DNA of 64,000 bases. It comes from Gracilariopsis chorda (lineage: Eukaryota; Rhodophyta; Florideophyceae; Gracilariales; Gracilariaceae). Shown in pieces: positions 8,798 to 20,611 of this stretch. Numbering within the stretch: position 1 is the stretch's first letter; each line of letters opens with the position of its first letter. The position numbers and the translations under genes were made by a program. The stretch is from positions 124,001 to 188,000 of the forward strand of contig NBIV01000129.1 of NCBI GenBank assembly GCA_003194525.1, given 5' to 3'. The notes under the pieces are model-generated. The model was given only the letters and a program-made list of their open reading frames with translations, did no database searches and was not told the origin of the DNA.

Positions 8798-11599
8798 ATG
8801 CACACAATGGAAGATCTTGATCTGAAGGAGACCGAGGACGGTACATATCTGATGCAAAGACGCGATCATAGACTGCACGTCGGCACAGGCGAAGAAGCAG
8901 ATCAGCAGTGGCCGGACATTCAGGAGGATGAAACCGCCATGCCATTGCTCGATCTTGCTGAGGCATGGGCAAAGGTTGTTGCTGAGGAAGAGCTGCCGTC
9001 GGTTATCAAGAAGAACGAAGACATTGACAATCCCCTCCTTAACTACAATGCACAGGTTATCGTAGCCGAACTCAAGTACCATTTGCTGGCATCAACTGTC
9101 AAGGCCAACTCCGACTCGAACCCGGAGTCTGCCTCAGAAACAGAACAAGAGCAACAAAAAGAGCAACAACAAGAGCAAGGGCAGGAAGTGAAGCAGCAAA
9201 AAGAGGGACAGGAGGGGGAACAAGGGCACAATCCGGCGCCTGGTAGTTCGGAGAACGAAGAAGAAAAGACACTCAAACAACAACCTACAGAACAAGACAA
9301 GTCAGATCAAGACCCCAACCACCCCAAAAGCGTATACGGTGCCAGTATCCTACTCAAGTTGCAATGGGAGGACAGGAAGCCCCAAAAGAAGGTTCCTCAC
9401 AGAACCTATGAGCAATTAGGAGATTTCATTCATGACATCTTAGACAACGTGATACAAGCGCTGCAGCAAAACGAAACAGCTGCGAAGGTTGTGTTAAATG
9501 TATTGGCGTTCGATCTTGTTCCCCTTCTGTTGGCTAGATACATGGATGGCATGGAAACCTGCACAGAGAATCTGGAGACCAATGCATTGGACTTGTTAAA
9601 CTTGTGCGCAGAATGGGGCAGTCCAAAGGAAATGCATCTAGCCATAAAAACATACATACGCATGATTGATATTGTCTATTCAGAGGCGACGTCATATCTG
9701 ATGTTAAAACCATTAGTGACGCTATGGATGAGACTGATTCTTCGCATGCCCAAAATGCGGCATTCGTTTCTTAGGGATTTGCTGAAGGAGTTTGATCGCA
9801 TGTTGTCTTTGGCAGAGAGTTACGAAGCCTCGTTTGTGCCTAATTCTGGCGGAATAGGTATTGAGAAGTCGGGAAGAATTAAGGGCGTGAACGAAATGAT
9901 GCTTCAGTTTCTAGAAGACGTGACGAGGCTTCAAATGAAGCAACATGAACAAAATGACACTATTAGCCTTGAGGTGGATCAACTGGGTCGCGCTCTCAAG
10001 TTTGTATCGCTTGCCCAAACAGAATCTAAACGCGAGAACAAGGAAACGCCCGACACGGGTAACACTACAGTGAATCGGCACACAAAACCAGATATATCTC
10101 AGTCTGATATTAATTTGAAGGAAAAGAAGGAAGAAGGAATGACAGCGAAGTCGGATACGAAGAAAGAGGAACCCGCTCAATTCGAACCCACAACTGATGA
10201 TCAGAAGAAGAAAGAGGAAGAAAGCGAAATTCACAAAGAAACTAGTGACTGGGTAAAAGAAAGAGCGGTCACTCTAGCGAGGGCGTTACAAATCATGGGT
10301 CTTCTGTGGGCTGATATTCCTCCGCCTCCAGGAGAGGAAAGTGATAACCCACGACTTCGAACCAGTTCGAAGAGATCAGAAGCTTCCAAGATGCGAAAAG
10401 ACCAACGATTGGAGAGAAAGGAACGCTTGCTTGCTCGATGTATTGGTCTATTTGATGGCCTTGGTTGGGCAAATCCGGTTCTCGTTTGTCAGATCGCGAG
10501 GAACAGCCTCAATATGCAGGGCTGCTGCTTTGCTGATGATAGCTTCAAGGAACACATTGGTCACGATATCAGATCAAGAAAGGAACGGAAGAACACAATG
10601 TTTAGCATCAACGGAGTTTCGCAGTACCTTTGTGGGATTCTGAGACCGAAAACTCGAAGCCTGCTGCTTGATAATGAGCCAGGTGAAATAGACCATTACA
10701 AGTACGACCTCACGGACAGTGGGTTTGACCTGCTTGATGAGAGCTATGCGTTTGATCTGATACTACCGTATGCCATGGCTCTGATTTCTCTGGTTGATGC
10801 AACAATGATGATGGCGGGAATACTTCTGATTCGAACGTTTCTGTCCCGCCTTCCCGACTATGCATTTGGAACATATGAAGATGTTTTGTACTTGAGGTGT
10901 TCTTCAAACGTTCTCGGCCGAGAAGCAAACGTGTTAGGTCTTGCGTTACACCTCGTCAAGGCTATCGCTTCGTGCGATGATCCCAGGCACCGACAAGTAG
11001 CCCATGAAACTTTGAAGCACTTACTCGAGAAGTGCAGACATCCAGCTATCCGTTATGTGATAGCTGAATGCATGGTGCAGGAGTCAAAACGTATGGCAGT
11101 CACCGCGCAGCTTGTGACAGACCTTAAAGATGTTGTTCGTTATTCTGATCAGGTGGCGGTAGATGGAACCGTTTCGGACTGGGGACTGTCGCAGGCAAGT
11201 GCACTCAGAACACGCTTCGTGGAGCTATGTCTTCCCAGGTTTTTCACCCCTCAGAAGAGCCTGTTGTCGTCAGTTTCTCCAATGGTCTCTGTTGCTAACG
11301 CATGTTTGTTCCTCGCAGCAAGTGATGAACGACTTGTTAGCGAGTGGGCAGAGAACGAAACGGCATGTGCTGACATTTCTCGTCGCAAGAGGTTCATGAA
11401 GCCATACTGCAAGCTTGGTGTGGAGTGCGTTCGAGCACTAGCGTCAGCTGCTGAACACGACCAGAAGAACGTACCGACGTCGCGGCTGGCTAAGGAGAAT
11501 CGGTCTGAAGCAATGGCTGTGTTTGCTGCAAGTGAGAAAGCATTGAATCAGGGCGTTGCTGCCATATGTGCCCTGAACTCAGCACTACAATTCCTGTAG
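8798..11599 (+). CDS. Glomulin/ALF4-like helical-repeat protein (tentative)
   Basis: Single-exon frame of 933 residues, starting at the first ATG after the divergent promoter. Residues about 110-175 are a low-complexity Q/E/K segment and about 405-490 a second charged segment; the rest looks helical in the manner of HEAT/ARM folds. The C-terminal part (LLIRTFLSRLP, then ETLKHLLEKCRHPAIRYVIAECM) resembles glomulin and plant ABERRANT LATERAL ROOT FORMATION 4, which bind RBX1 and restrain cullin-RING ubiquitin ligases. That assignment rests on motif memory only and needs a profile search. No membrane segment or catalytic motif is seen. Its role otherwise is unknown. Confidence 0.45.
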   Translation: MHTMEDLDLKETEDGTYLMQRRDHRLHVGTGEEADQQWPDIQEDETAMPLLDLAEAWAKVVAEEELPSVIKKNEDIDNPLLNYNAQVIVAELKYHLLASTVKANSDSNPESASETEQEQQKEQQQEQGQEVKQQKEGQEGEQGHNPAPGSSENEEEKTLKQQPTEQDKSDQDPNHPKSVYGASILLKLQWEDRKPQKKVPHRTYEQLGDFIHDILDNVIQALQQNETAAKVVLNVLAFDLVPLLLARYMDGMETCTENLETNALDLLNLCAEWGSPKEMHLAIKTYIRMIDIVYSEATSYLMLKPLVTLWMRLILRMPKMRHSFLRDLLKEFDRMLSLAESYEASFVPNSGGIGIEKSGRIKGVNEMMLQFLEDVTRLQMKQHEQNDTISLEVDQLGRALKFVSLAQTESKRENKETPDTGNTTVNRHTKPDISQSDINLKEKKEEGMTAKSDTKKEEPAQFEPTTDDQKKKEEESEIHKETSDWVKERAVTLARALQIMGLLWADIPPPPGEESDNPRLRTSSKRSEASKMRKDQRLERKERLLARCIGLFDGLGWANPVLVCQIARNSLNMQGCCFADDSFKEHIGHDIRSRKERKNTMFSINGVSQYLCGILRPKTRSLLLDNEPGEIDHYKYDLTDSGFDLLDESYAFDLILPYAMALISLVDATMMMAGILLIRTFLSRLPDYAFGTYEDVLYLRCSSNVLGREANVLGLALHLVKAIASCDDPRHRQVAHETLKHLLEKCRHPAIRYVIAECMVQESKRMAVTAQLVTDLKDVVRYSDQVAVDGTVSDWGLSQASALRTRFVELCLPRFFTPQKSLLSSVSPMVSVANACLFLAASDERLVSEWAENETACADISRRKRFMKPYCKLGVECVRALASAAEHDQKNVPTSRLAKENRSEAMAVFAASEKALNQGVAAICALNSALQFL

Positions 11600-13149
11600 T
11601 GGCTTTTGGATATAGAAAGGATTGCTAACAGCTTACAACCGTTTTTCTGTTCTGGTGACGATAGAAAAACGAGCATATGGAGGCCATCGAGTAAGGGTCG
11701 GTAACGGCTTCAGTGGTTATGACATTAAAGGGTAAGGATATGTGATCAAACTTTGGGCCGCAGTTCTGTATAGAGCAAAACATAAGCTGGAGGCCTGCCC
11801 TGTTCCATAAAAACCACAGCGCTGGCATTCGAGCAGCCCGCCTGATATTGGCCCCAAACATGACAATCGCTACATGCCAACTAGGACGATGGATCGGGGA
11901 ATCCCGAAGCAAGAAAAGTGTGCGATACAACAGTTTAGTGCGTTGCTACCCAGGAGACTGTTATGCTTAGACGCGCTCCCGCAGTGGTTACGTACACAGA
12001 AAAGCCACTTGTCGGCAACCAGCATGGCGAAACAGGGATAGCTTTTCGTCCCTTCAAATGATCATCCCTGACGTTTGCTCACGCGCTTGAAAGCAGGGCT
12101 ACAACGGGAGGCTAGGCTAGCAAGCCCAACGAGCGATGGTTACGGCGAAGAATATAATTTTCTAATTCTGTGCAGATAGGAGTTATCGTCATAGACATTG
12201 CTGCTCTTGATATTATTGCTCCAGAATAACACGATACTATTATGTTCACGTCGGCCCCAAACCTGCACCGCTGTAGCCGATACGTAAAGTTTATCGGTGT
12301 TCTAGCTATCGCCCTTCACCACGTCTCCGGAAGTAGGCGCGCAGGTTCCTTCTGGATTGGTTGTGCCCAACTATGTCTGACTTGAGCGAAAACCGCCACA
12401 CGTGACGTCACGTAAACCATCTAGCTCAGGGGAGGAAATCTCGATGCCAGTCGCTTATTTTCTGTATCTTCTGTGCACTTGTACTGAAAATGAATACTGT
12501 GGAAAACATTATGGCTGTCGGACAAGTCATTGTCTGCATGTGTCTCTGCCAGCTTGACTTTAAGCCCTGTGAATGGCAGACCACGACGAATACGAAGATA
12601 ATAAACGGTCAACCTTATCTATGGTTGAAGCGGACAAAGCATGAATGATGATGCTGAAAACCTTGGTCTTCGGGCCAAGAAGTGCGAGTTTACACTGGGT
12701 ACGTCGTACGACGTACGATTGAGACGGCAGCTGCCACTTTCGAGTAAGGAACGTGGCTGTCGTGTTGAAGTGGCGAAACAGAGCAGGACCAGACAGTTGA
12801 TGCAGACAGCCTTGTGATAGCTCGCGACTGCTGGCCACAATTAATTTCAATATCTAAAACTGTGGAAGGTGGTCCAACAAACCGCTCACAAAATTATTTG
12901 GCCAAATATTCTTGCACAGATTGTTGAGGATGCGTCCACCAATCGGGTTCACCGCGGCAGGGTGCCAAATCGTCGCCAAGCTGCCTTATCATCGTAAACA
13001 TTCTCCGCAACTACACATGCCGCGTATCGCATTCACGTCTCACCACCACAAGTCCGCACGGAGACACGCCAAGAGCGCTGCCAATGTTAATCTAGCAGTT
13101 GCAGGGCTTCCGTTCAAGTAAACGAATCGCCTTTTCTCTAGCTTGTAGA
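11600..13149. other. Intergenic stretch, nothing recognised
   Basis: Only short overlapping frames without known motifs. The last part before 13150 should contain the SR-kinase promoter and 5' UTR. Confidence 0.5.
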
Positions 13150-14733
13150 ATGGGAACAGCTGTGGAGAAGCGCGAGCGTCCGCACGTCGCTATGAAGCCC
13201 GCCGTCGAGTTTCCCTACCACGAGGATTCTGACTCAAGCCTCGGCGAACAAACCGAGAAAGAATGCCTCAAACAAGGCGGTTACCACCCCGTGAAGGTGG
13301 GAGATACCTTCAAGAATGGAACGTATCGTGCACTATGTCGCCTGGGAGTTGGCCACTTTTCCACCGTTTGGCTCTGCTTGGATAACAACCGCTTTGCTGG
13401 TGAAGGTTCCTCCGACAACCGTCGTAACCGTGTTGTCGCCCTCAAAATCCAAAAGTCCGCCACAGACTACACAGAGGCCGCGAAGGACGAAATCAAACTC
13501 TTACAGGCCGTCCGGAAGAAAGATCGATATGGTCGTGCACCAGTCATTTCTTTACTCGACCACTTTGAGCATTTTGGGCCAAACGGCAGACATGTTTGTC
13601 TTGTCTTCGACGTGCTCGGAAACTCCCTTTTAAAGCTAATACGCAGATTCAACTACAGGGGCGCGCCGCTGTCCTTAGTTCGCCGCATCTCAAAGGATAT
13701 TCTTGAGGGACTTCATTTTTTGCATTCTGAAGCTGGCATCATCCACACAGATCTCAAACCAGAAAACGTGCTCTTTGAAGTTCCCTCACACATGATGCAC
13801 GAGGTTGAGGCAAAGAGTGCTACATATAATGAGCACCTTTGTGAAATACGTCGACGGGAGATAATGAACGGCAGCACAGCATCAGAGAGCTCAGATGTGT
13901 CAAGTGGCATGAGACCTGCTACAAGGGCTCACCGCCGAAACCAGAAGAAGCGTCTCAAAGCAAAGGCAAAGCGTACCACAGAACGGGAGGCTGCATCATT
14001 TCAGCCCCCACACGGTCGGCCGTCAGCACGACCGCAATCATTCGTGGCAGCTCAATCGACCCGACCCATTACCGCCGATGATGGTCTCAAGTTCGACAAC
14101 CGGAGCCCTCCTAGTCTCAGTCCTCGGGCACAGTCGAATGGCACGACCTTTGAAAAGTTCGAACTGGGATCCATTGTAGACAAAGACGAGATGTTCGCCC
14201 GGGGTGTAGTGAAGATAGCGGATCTCGGAAACGCATGCTGGATCAACAAACATTTCACGGAAGATATCCAAACGAGGCAGTATCGAAGTCCTGAGGTAAT
14301 TCTTGGAGTGAAGTATAATAGATCGGTGGATATTTGGTCCGCGGCTTGTTTGATTTTTGAGTTACTCACAGGAGATTATCTTTTTGATCCTCACTCGTCG
14401 TTGGAGTATGATCGAGATGAAGATCACCTTGCTTTGATGGTTGAGCTGCTAGGCCCGATGCCCAGATATTTGACGAGAAAAGGAGAATTCAGTCGAGAAC
14501 TTTTTACTCGCAATGGGGAGCTCAGGCACATTAAGAACCTGGATTCATTCCCTTTGATAGAAGTCTTGGAAGAGAAGTACAAGTTTGACAGGGCGGATGC
14601 CGCCTTGATAACATCGTTCTTGGAGCCCATGCTATGTCTAGATCCAGAGAAGCGAATGAGCGCAAAGGAATGCCTGGCCCATCCTTTTCTTCAAGAGATT
14701 GAAATTGAACCGGTTGAAATTGCGGAAACGTGA
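13150..14733 (+). CDS. SR-protein kinase (SRPK family)
   Basis: Serine kinase that phosphorylates RS domains of splicing factors. 527 residues, one exon, started at the ATG at 13150; the open frame upstream has no ATG. The catalytic domain is split by a spacer, the SRPK hallmark. N-lobe: glycine loop LGVGHFSTVW, then VALKIQKSA with the ATP lysine. Catalytic loop HTDLKPENVL near residue 200. The spacer, about residues 215-345, is basic and serine-rich. The C-lobe restarts with KIADLGNACW (DLG in place of DFG, usual for SRPK), then TRQYRSPEVILG, SVDIWSAACLIFEL and YDRDEDHLALMVELLG. All key residues are present, so the enzyme should be active. An RS-rich potential substrate is encoded 7.5 kb downstream at 22224. 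Confidence 0.93.
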   Translation: MGTAVEKRERPHVAMKPAVEFPYHEDSDSSLGEQTEKECLKQGGYHPVKVGDTFKNGTYRALCRLGVGHFSTVWLCLDNNRFAGEGSSDNRRNRVVALKIQKSATDYTEAAKDEIKLLQAVRKKDRYGRAPVISLLDHFEHFGPNGRHVCLVFDVLGNSLLKLIRRFNYRGAPLSLVRRISKDILEGLHFLHSEAGIIHTDLKPENVLFEVPSHMMHEVEAKSATYNEHLCEIRRREIMNGSTASESSDVSSGMRPATRAHRRNQKKRLKAKAKRTTEREAASFQPPHGRPSARPQSFVAAQSTRPITADDGLKFDNRSPPSLSPRAQSNGTTFEKFELGSIVDKDEMFARGVVKIADLGNACWINKHFTEDIQTRQYRSPEVILGVKYNRSVDIWSAACLIFELLTGDYLFDPHSSLEYDRDEDHLALMVELLGPMPRYLTRKGEFSRELFTRNGELRHIKNLDSFPLIEVLEEKYKFDRADAALITSFLEPMLCLDPEKRMSAKECLAHPFLQEIEIEPVEIAET

Positions 14734-16096
14734 ACCAAGCCAGATGTCTCGAACTTGCAGAAGGACGCAAGTGCTTTTAATTATTGGTTTCCGTTCGATG
14801 TCTTTGTTGACTTTTTAAGTCGACCCCATGTCTGTAGAGACTACGAGAACAGCCTTTAGTAGAGACGTTGTTCAACAGCTCTGAGGACAAGAGTGATATC
14901 CTTCAAGATGTACCAAAACAGATCACACGACGAAATTTTGCACGTAAGCTATCGTGTGAAGTGAAGATTTGGGTCCATGTGATACCAAGTGTGAGTACAA
15001 CTGCATGGTTACGAGCATATCCCATACGTTGTACTCACGAATGCCAAGGCCTTGAAACGAAGAGCTACTCGTTCCATGTATGCCGTGTGGGTATACTGAA
15101 AGGTTGAAGTCTCGAATCGGAGGATTCAGGGAGGGTTCCTTATAGTGAGTTTGTCACTAAACGGTTCCGGAGATGACAACTTTGTATGTATATGCAAATA
15201 CTGAAAGTTAGAAGAGTAACATAGTGGAGAAGCTGAGGCCAATTAGTGTGTACATGTGCTGCCGATGAAGCTAATCCCCTCTTCTTCCTTTCACTTAATG
15301 TTTGTAGAATTTGGAGTATGTGCGTGAAAAAGCAAATCTTGTGTTATTGTATGAAGCGAAGGGGAGGTATTGAGCTGTAGGGATGACTTCGAAAGATTTG
15401 ACATGTACATGTGCTTGGATGTAAGATGTAGACGATAATGACAGCCTTACACTTCCTTAGAAGCGTGTGTCCAAGTGCCCCCCACCTATGTGGTGGAAGG
15501 ATGAGATATATGCAGTATCTGGTGACAAGATTATGTTCGTAGAACATGATGTGATGATGTGCTAACCCCTAACTGCAAGGAGGTTTGTGTAGGGTGATCT
15601 GTCGACGTATTGTGTTCTATTCTAGTAACCCGTTTACCCTCCTAGGGTTGTACAAAACGCTTGTGACTCAGCATAAACCTGAAACGCCACTGTAGCTAAG
15701 ACTCTCCACGATGGTATGGGACACTGGGAGTTTCAATGCACTTAAAATTTTAGCTACGCTGTGCGAATGTAGCGGGAGTTGTTTCAGACCGCCTGTGAGT
15801 CATTATCCTTGCCGTATTCCAGTTCCAGTACTTCTGAAAGGGAGACGCCATGTTGCCAGAGATGCGATTCCATTTCCTTGATGCGTTTTTGGCACAGTTG
15901 TATCGCAAACACACATTGAAGAAATAGCGTCGCATCTCTGAAACACAAGTTGTCGTGTGAGCTCAACGGTTAATTCCACCCGGATGTATGATGTAAGCAC
16001 GCTTCCGAGCGGGAACTTACAACGGGGTGGGTCACCTGCTCTGCGAGCGAGCACTACTTCTCTGGCCTGAAGTCGTCTATGGTGACCGGAGGAACT

Positions 16097-16117
16097 AAGG
16101 GTACCAACGGTACCCTT
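16097..16117. repeat. GGTACC palindrome, 9-bp arms
   Basis: Arms AAGGGTACC and GGTACCCTT flank a 3-nt centre AAC. It is a second copy of the palindrome class seen at 8558. Confidence 0.8.
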
Positions 16118-16541
16118 GAGGAGTATGGACGGTTTGCCGTCCCAGCTACTCTAGCCGTGTAAGTTAGCATCATGTTCCAGCTCACGAGGAATGAATTGCC
16201 GCTGAAATGAGGATTGGGCGGAAAGGATGTCGTCAATGGTTTCTTGGCGGCCAACGTGGTACATGCGAATCGCCTTGTCGTGGTGTGCCCCTTACCCGAG
16301 GACCTCTAGAGGTTGAATGAAATGGTGGAATGAAGAAGGCAACAGTCCTCGGAAACGAAACGATTCTGCGGTTGAACACGCCTAGACACCTAATGCATTC
16401 TTAGTATAGTAGTAACCCAGTGTGTGTAGCACGACTCCGGGTTGTAACTAATAGCTATCGTACGAAGAACGCGTTATAGGTTGTAGGGGTCCTTAGCAAA
16501 CCCCCGGGCTAACATAGAATTGATGTTACTCGTTCGTAAAC

Positions 16542-16557
16542 AGAGAGAGAGAGAGAG
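16542..16557. repeat. (AG)8 microsatellite
   Basis: Simple dinucleotide run in intergenic DNA. Confidence 0.85.
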
Positions 16558-17164
16558 GAATGAATGGATGATTTTGAACAACCCTTGCTGTTAGAAGGTT
16601 AGGGTGAAAATGAAGATCTCTGCGGGCGTTGGAATTTTGAATGGAAACGAACTGCAAGCAGCGAATAAGCGGACGCTCAGCAATTATTCAAAGCAATAAC
16701 GTGTCTCTTTCAACGTCAGCGACACTTCTTTCGCTGGTGAGGCGCGCCTATTCCGGGCCACAATAGCAGCTGCGGACGCTTCACATACGCAGCGCAGAGC
16801 ACACATTCAGCATCCATTGTGCGCCGAGAGCGCCTTTACCGAATTTTTTTGTACGTGTTTAGTGAGGATGCTTGTTTCACCGCGAACACCCCTTCCACGA
16901 ACAACAAACCTTTATCCCTTCCCCGCCGCGCCCCGCAATCCCGCGATTTAGTGTACGGCGGTACACCACCAACACACTACAACCGACTCTTCCAGACTAC
17001 TCGTGACGTCACCTACATCCGCCACCCACCTCCCTCCTCTTGTCCAATATCTCCCAACTTCCCGCCTTTTGCATTCCCGCTGCCCGCACCACGAGCTGGC
17101 TTTGTCTTGCCACCTATTCATGTTTCAATAGCATTTCCTTCAGCTCCGACTCGCCCACTCCACA

Positions 17165-20100
17165 ATGGCTTTGCAAGCGCTGCCAGCAATCCCTCATCTA
17201 CTGCCCACCCTTCCCTGGCCTTCCACCCCTGCAAATCACACCGCCCTTTCCTTCAACCTTTTCAATTCCTCTTCATACACGGGCAACGCCACTGCGTACG
17301 GTAACACCTACAAGAACATGTACGAGCAAACAACCATGTCATCCGGTTTGACATTGGTCATCTTGGTCAATCTGGTCACCTCTTGGTTTGGTCTTCTTTT
17401 CTATCGCTACGTAATCCTTCGCGAGGCCGGCTTACTCGAACCAGAAGACATCGACTTGCTAAAAAAGTACCCTACTGTGCGTTCTGCAAAAGCGTATACA
17501 CCTGCAGCAGCTTATGTTAGAGGCGCTCCCCCAATGCGATGGAAAGGTTGGAGGGATTTCTTTACATCTTCGGAAACCACACTTTCTCGCGATGCCCAAG
17601 TCTACCTGCTTTTTCAACGCGCTTGCATCGTAATAACTACCATATGCGCTGCGGTGTCTACCGTTATCCTGCTTCCTGTATACTGGTGGGGGGGTGCAGT
17701 CTTTCGAACCAAGGGTGAGAGCCTGCCCCATTCGCTCATGTCCCTTCTCAAGACCGACCGTGGTGTATTCGAGCGATTCACATCACACAATCTTCCTCAA
17801 AACTCTCCTCTCAATCTCTTGCAGATTCCTGTCATCGTAATAACAGCCCTATGCGTCATTGTCATGTATACGGTTGTTAAGACAGCGGCTGGGGAAGAAC
17901 GATCCACTTCGGAGTGGTTGCGAACTGGTTCAGTATCGAGTGTCAATGTGACTGCCAGTATTGCCGACAGCCCAAAGCGAACCTCATCCTCTTCGCGGAC
18001 TCCTTACTGGATGCTCTTTGCGCGTGGACTTCCATTTGACATTCGAACAGCTAGCGAGCTTACGGATATGCTTCAAGCGATTTATCCTGGGCAGGTGGCC
18101 AAAGTTGAGCTCGTCTGCAAAGGTCGAATGTCAGAGGCGAGACTATTGCGTTCTATTTCGTCGGCCAGAAATCGTCTGGACTATCTTCGGGACAATCTCG
18201 AACGCCACCGTTTAGATGCACCCATGAGGCAGGGCGTGGTCGGCAGAGTGTTTTCATTGCTCGCGAGGCGCCGAACAACTGAAGAAACTATCCGAGATCT
18301 CGAAGACAAAATTAGAATCCTTCACAAGGATTTGGAGTCGCGAAGCATTGAACCGGTTCGCGACTTCATGGGATGCGCATTCATATCATTCCGATCTCCG
18401 ACAGCTGTTGCCTCTGTATTGAAGCACTTTCCAGTGCGCATGGACGGTTTTATTCCAGGTCAGACAAACGCACAAGAGTCAAACAGCCATAACATTGCCC
18501 TCGGCCGTCACCATCGCGTACGATCAGAGTTCGAGTTTCCAGCGTTTCCTAACTTGTACAAAGGAGTTTTGAACCTGTTGCCCCGTGAAACGCGTCGTAG
18601 AGTTTTGGAGTCACCAAGGTTTGCCTCGTCCCTTGCTCGCAGAGAACACGAGGTTCAGAATAGATTATTGGAATCCAGCTCAAATCTTTCCTTCATCACA
18701 CCAGCGGCAGCGACAGCGAGACTTCGAAACATGAAAGCAGAGCGAGCGCCGAAGAGTGGTGACATTATATGGAGGAATGTTGGTATTTCTTTCTTTGAAC
18801 GGACTGTGAGAGAAATGGTGGTCCAGTTCATTGTTTTTGCTATACTCATTTTGTTTACAAGCCCTGTAGCTATGCTAACTGCTCTCAAGCTTGTCTTCGC
18901 CGAACTTGCACTTTTGAGTGACCCGCAGGTCATCTTTAGCAACCATGGGCATCCAAATGGAACGTTTCCAGCTCCAGAACTGGGAACGTCATTCAACGGA
19001 ACAAACGGATTCGATATTTTGAACAACCTGACTTCTAACGGCGATAAGGCGGTGGATTCCATATCAACCGACATTCTGCGGCTCCTTCCGTCCGTGTTCA
19101 CGTCGAATGCAATGTTGCGATCAGTGCTTCTGGCATATTTGCCTGTACTTCTCCTTTCGGTCGTGTTTGCACTTGTCCCTTCGATTCTGCGCCTCACTTG
19201 TTCGCTTGAGGGTTATGTGACTCATTCGGCTCAAGAAATGTCCGTTTTTCGAAAGACGTCATTCTACTACGTTATGAATGCTGTAGTTCTCCCCTCCCTT
19301 GCGTTGAACACGGCATCTGAATTTCTTGAGATTGTGTACAAGCAGAGCGATGGTGGGGCAAATGTGTACAATGCGATACCGATTCTTCAGCGCCTATTCT
19401 CCGGCGATATTGCGTTTTTCTTGTGTAACTACTTGGTGCAACTGGCTCTTACCGGGTCAGTGGTGTGGCTGATGCGTCTGCACTCCAGCTTTTCGATGAT
19501 GGTGCGGCGAAGGATGGCCATGACTCCTTTGGATGCCGCAGAGGCCAAATGTACTGATATATTCGATTACCCTCGACACTATGCGTATAGTGTAACAGTG
19601 ATGTCGATGTGCCTTCTTTTCGGCTTTATGGCACCCCTTGTATGGTATTTTGCTTGGCTCTACTTCGTGTGCAAGCATGCCGTGGACGTTTACTTGATTC
19701 GATACGTGCACCCAAAGAGCCATATTGACGGGCGCTTGCCCAGATTGAGCGCTAACTTTATTCTAACTTGGACTGTTGTGAGCCAGCTTTCCTTGGCTGT
19801 TATCTTTTATCTTCAAGGCTGGGTTGCGGCTGGTATCACAACGGCGATCTTCTGTGTACTGACCCTTGTCGTTTGTCTATCAGCAGGGGCACGGGTTGGA
19901 AACAGAATTCTTGTCTTCATTGGAGAACTGCGTGATCAAGCTATCGCAAGGTTTATGAGAACGTTGAGCAATGAATATCCTTTGCTGCACGAGAGCACTA
20001 TGTTCGATTCATCTTCGTCGAGTGTGCAGTCGTTTGCCAACTGTCAGGAGAACGATGCTCTATTACAGAGATCACCGTTGCTAGAATCTGAAATCCAGGC

Positions 20101-20368
20101 TTTGGTACGTGTTCGAACGAGTTCAGTGGCTTGTGAATCTCCTTTCATTGAGCAATTGACGGGAAGTGACATGTTCGAATCCGACCGTCACCGAGCAGAT
20201 AGGAGCCTATCTGCTAACGATCCATCAAACGAAGATGACGGATATGAAAGCGATACTGAGCCTGACGATGTGTTTTTCTCTGGTGACATTGAGTCAAACA
20301 TAAAGCCGATTTCGTTATATGGTACCTATGACGTCAGAGACGACGACTATAAAAAAGAAGGCTCATGA
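17165..20368 (+). CDS. OSCA/CSC1/TMEM63-type calcium-permeable channel
   Basis: Predicted mechanosensitive or osmosensitive cation channel. 1067 residues in one exon, starting at an ATG after a C-rich leader. Order of parts fits the family: a first membrane segment near residues 60-80 (TLVILVNLVTSWFGLLFYRY); segments near 155-178 and 220-240; a large cytosolic domain, about 250-545, with an RNA-binding-like fold (YWMLFARGLPFD, then CAFISFRSPTAVASVL); then GDIIWRNVGISFFER near 532, the conserved lead into the pore module; and a series of membrane segments to about residue 920. The asparagine-rich loop near 597-640 has several N-glycosylation sequons (NGT, NLT) and should face outside. The C-tail is acidic and serine-rich. 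It overlaps no other gene. Confidence 0.92.
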   Translation: MALQALPAIPHLLPTLPWPSTPANHTALSFNLFNSSSYTGNATAYGNTYKNMYEQTTMSSGLTLVILVNLVTSWFGLLFYRYVILREAGLLEPEDIDLLKKYPTVRSAKAYTPAAAYVRGAPPMRWKGWRDFFTSSETTLSRDAQVYLLFQRACIVITTICAAVSTVILLPVYWWGGAVFRTKGESLPHSLMSLLKTDRGVFERFTSHNLPQNSPLNLLQIPVIVITALCVIVMYTVVKTAAGEERSTSEWLRTGSVSSVNVTASIADSPKRTSSSSRTPYWMLFARGLPFDIRTASELTDMLQAIYPGQVAKVELVCKGRMSEARLLRSISSARNRLDYLRDNLERHRLDAPMRQGVVGRVFSLLARRRTTEETIRDLEDKIRILHKDLESRSIEPVRDFMGCAFISFRSPTAVASVLKHFPVRMDGFIPGQTNAQESNSHNIALGRHHRVRSEFEFPAFPNLYKGVLNLLPRETRRRVLESPRFASSLARREHEVQNRLLESSSNLSFITPAAATARLRNMKAERAPKSGDIIWRNVGISFFERTVREMVVQFIVFAILILFTSPVAMLTALKLVFAELALLSDPQVIFSNHGHPNGTFPAPELGTSFNGTNGFDILNNLTSNGDKAVDSISTDILRLLPSVFTSNAMLRSVLLAYLPVLLLSVVFALVPSILRLTCSLEGYVTHSAQEMSVFRKTSFYYVMNAVVLPSLALNTASEFLEIVYKQSDGGANVYNAIPILQRLFSGDIAFFLCNYLVQLALTGSVVWLMRLHSSFSMMVRRRMAMTPLDAAEAKCTDIFDYPRHYAYSVTVMSMCLLFGFMAPLVWYFAWLYFVCKHAVDVYLIRYVHPKSHIDGRLPRLSANFILTWTVVSQLSLAVIFYLQGWVAAGITTAIFCVLTLVVCLSAGARVGNRILVFIGELRDQAIARFMRTLSNEYPLLHESTMFDSSSSSVQSFANCQENDALLQRSPLLESEIQALVRVRTSSVACESPFIEQLTGSDMFESDRHRADRSLSANDPSNEDDGYESDTEPDDVFFSGDIESNIKPISLYGTYDVRDDDYKKEGS

Positions 20369-20611
20369 CATGCAGTGCGTCGTATCCGACGCACGCAGCT
20401 CCTTGAATATTCGGAGAGCTGAAGGACGTTATCGGTGTAGACGAAACACCAAGAGATTTGAGATCCATCCGACACCAACGTGCGGAAAGCATCTGTTTGC
20501 TTAGAAAGTTGGCGGATGCATAACCTTACAAATATGTTTCCCATTAGGCTTTTCCCACCCAAGATTGTAAATAGAAGACGTCATTTTGATACCACGTGTT
20601 GAGCAGCTCGG

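Larger units (their letters stand above)
14734..17164. other. Intergenic stretch of 2.4 kb, no gene recognised
   Basis: No convincing frame on either strand. It contains a GGTACC palindrome, a short (AG)n run, a pyrimidine-rich zone before the OSCA start codon (likely promoter/5' leader), and at 16266 a GCCTTGTCGTGGTG word shared with a site near 31621. Confidence 0.5.

Noticed and set aside
16819-17304. 161-codon frame overlapping the start of the OSCA gene
   Set aside because: It is a C-rich leader read in another frame; the OSCA frame has clear family motifs.
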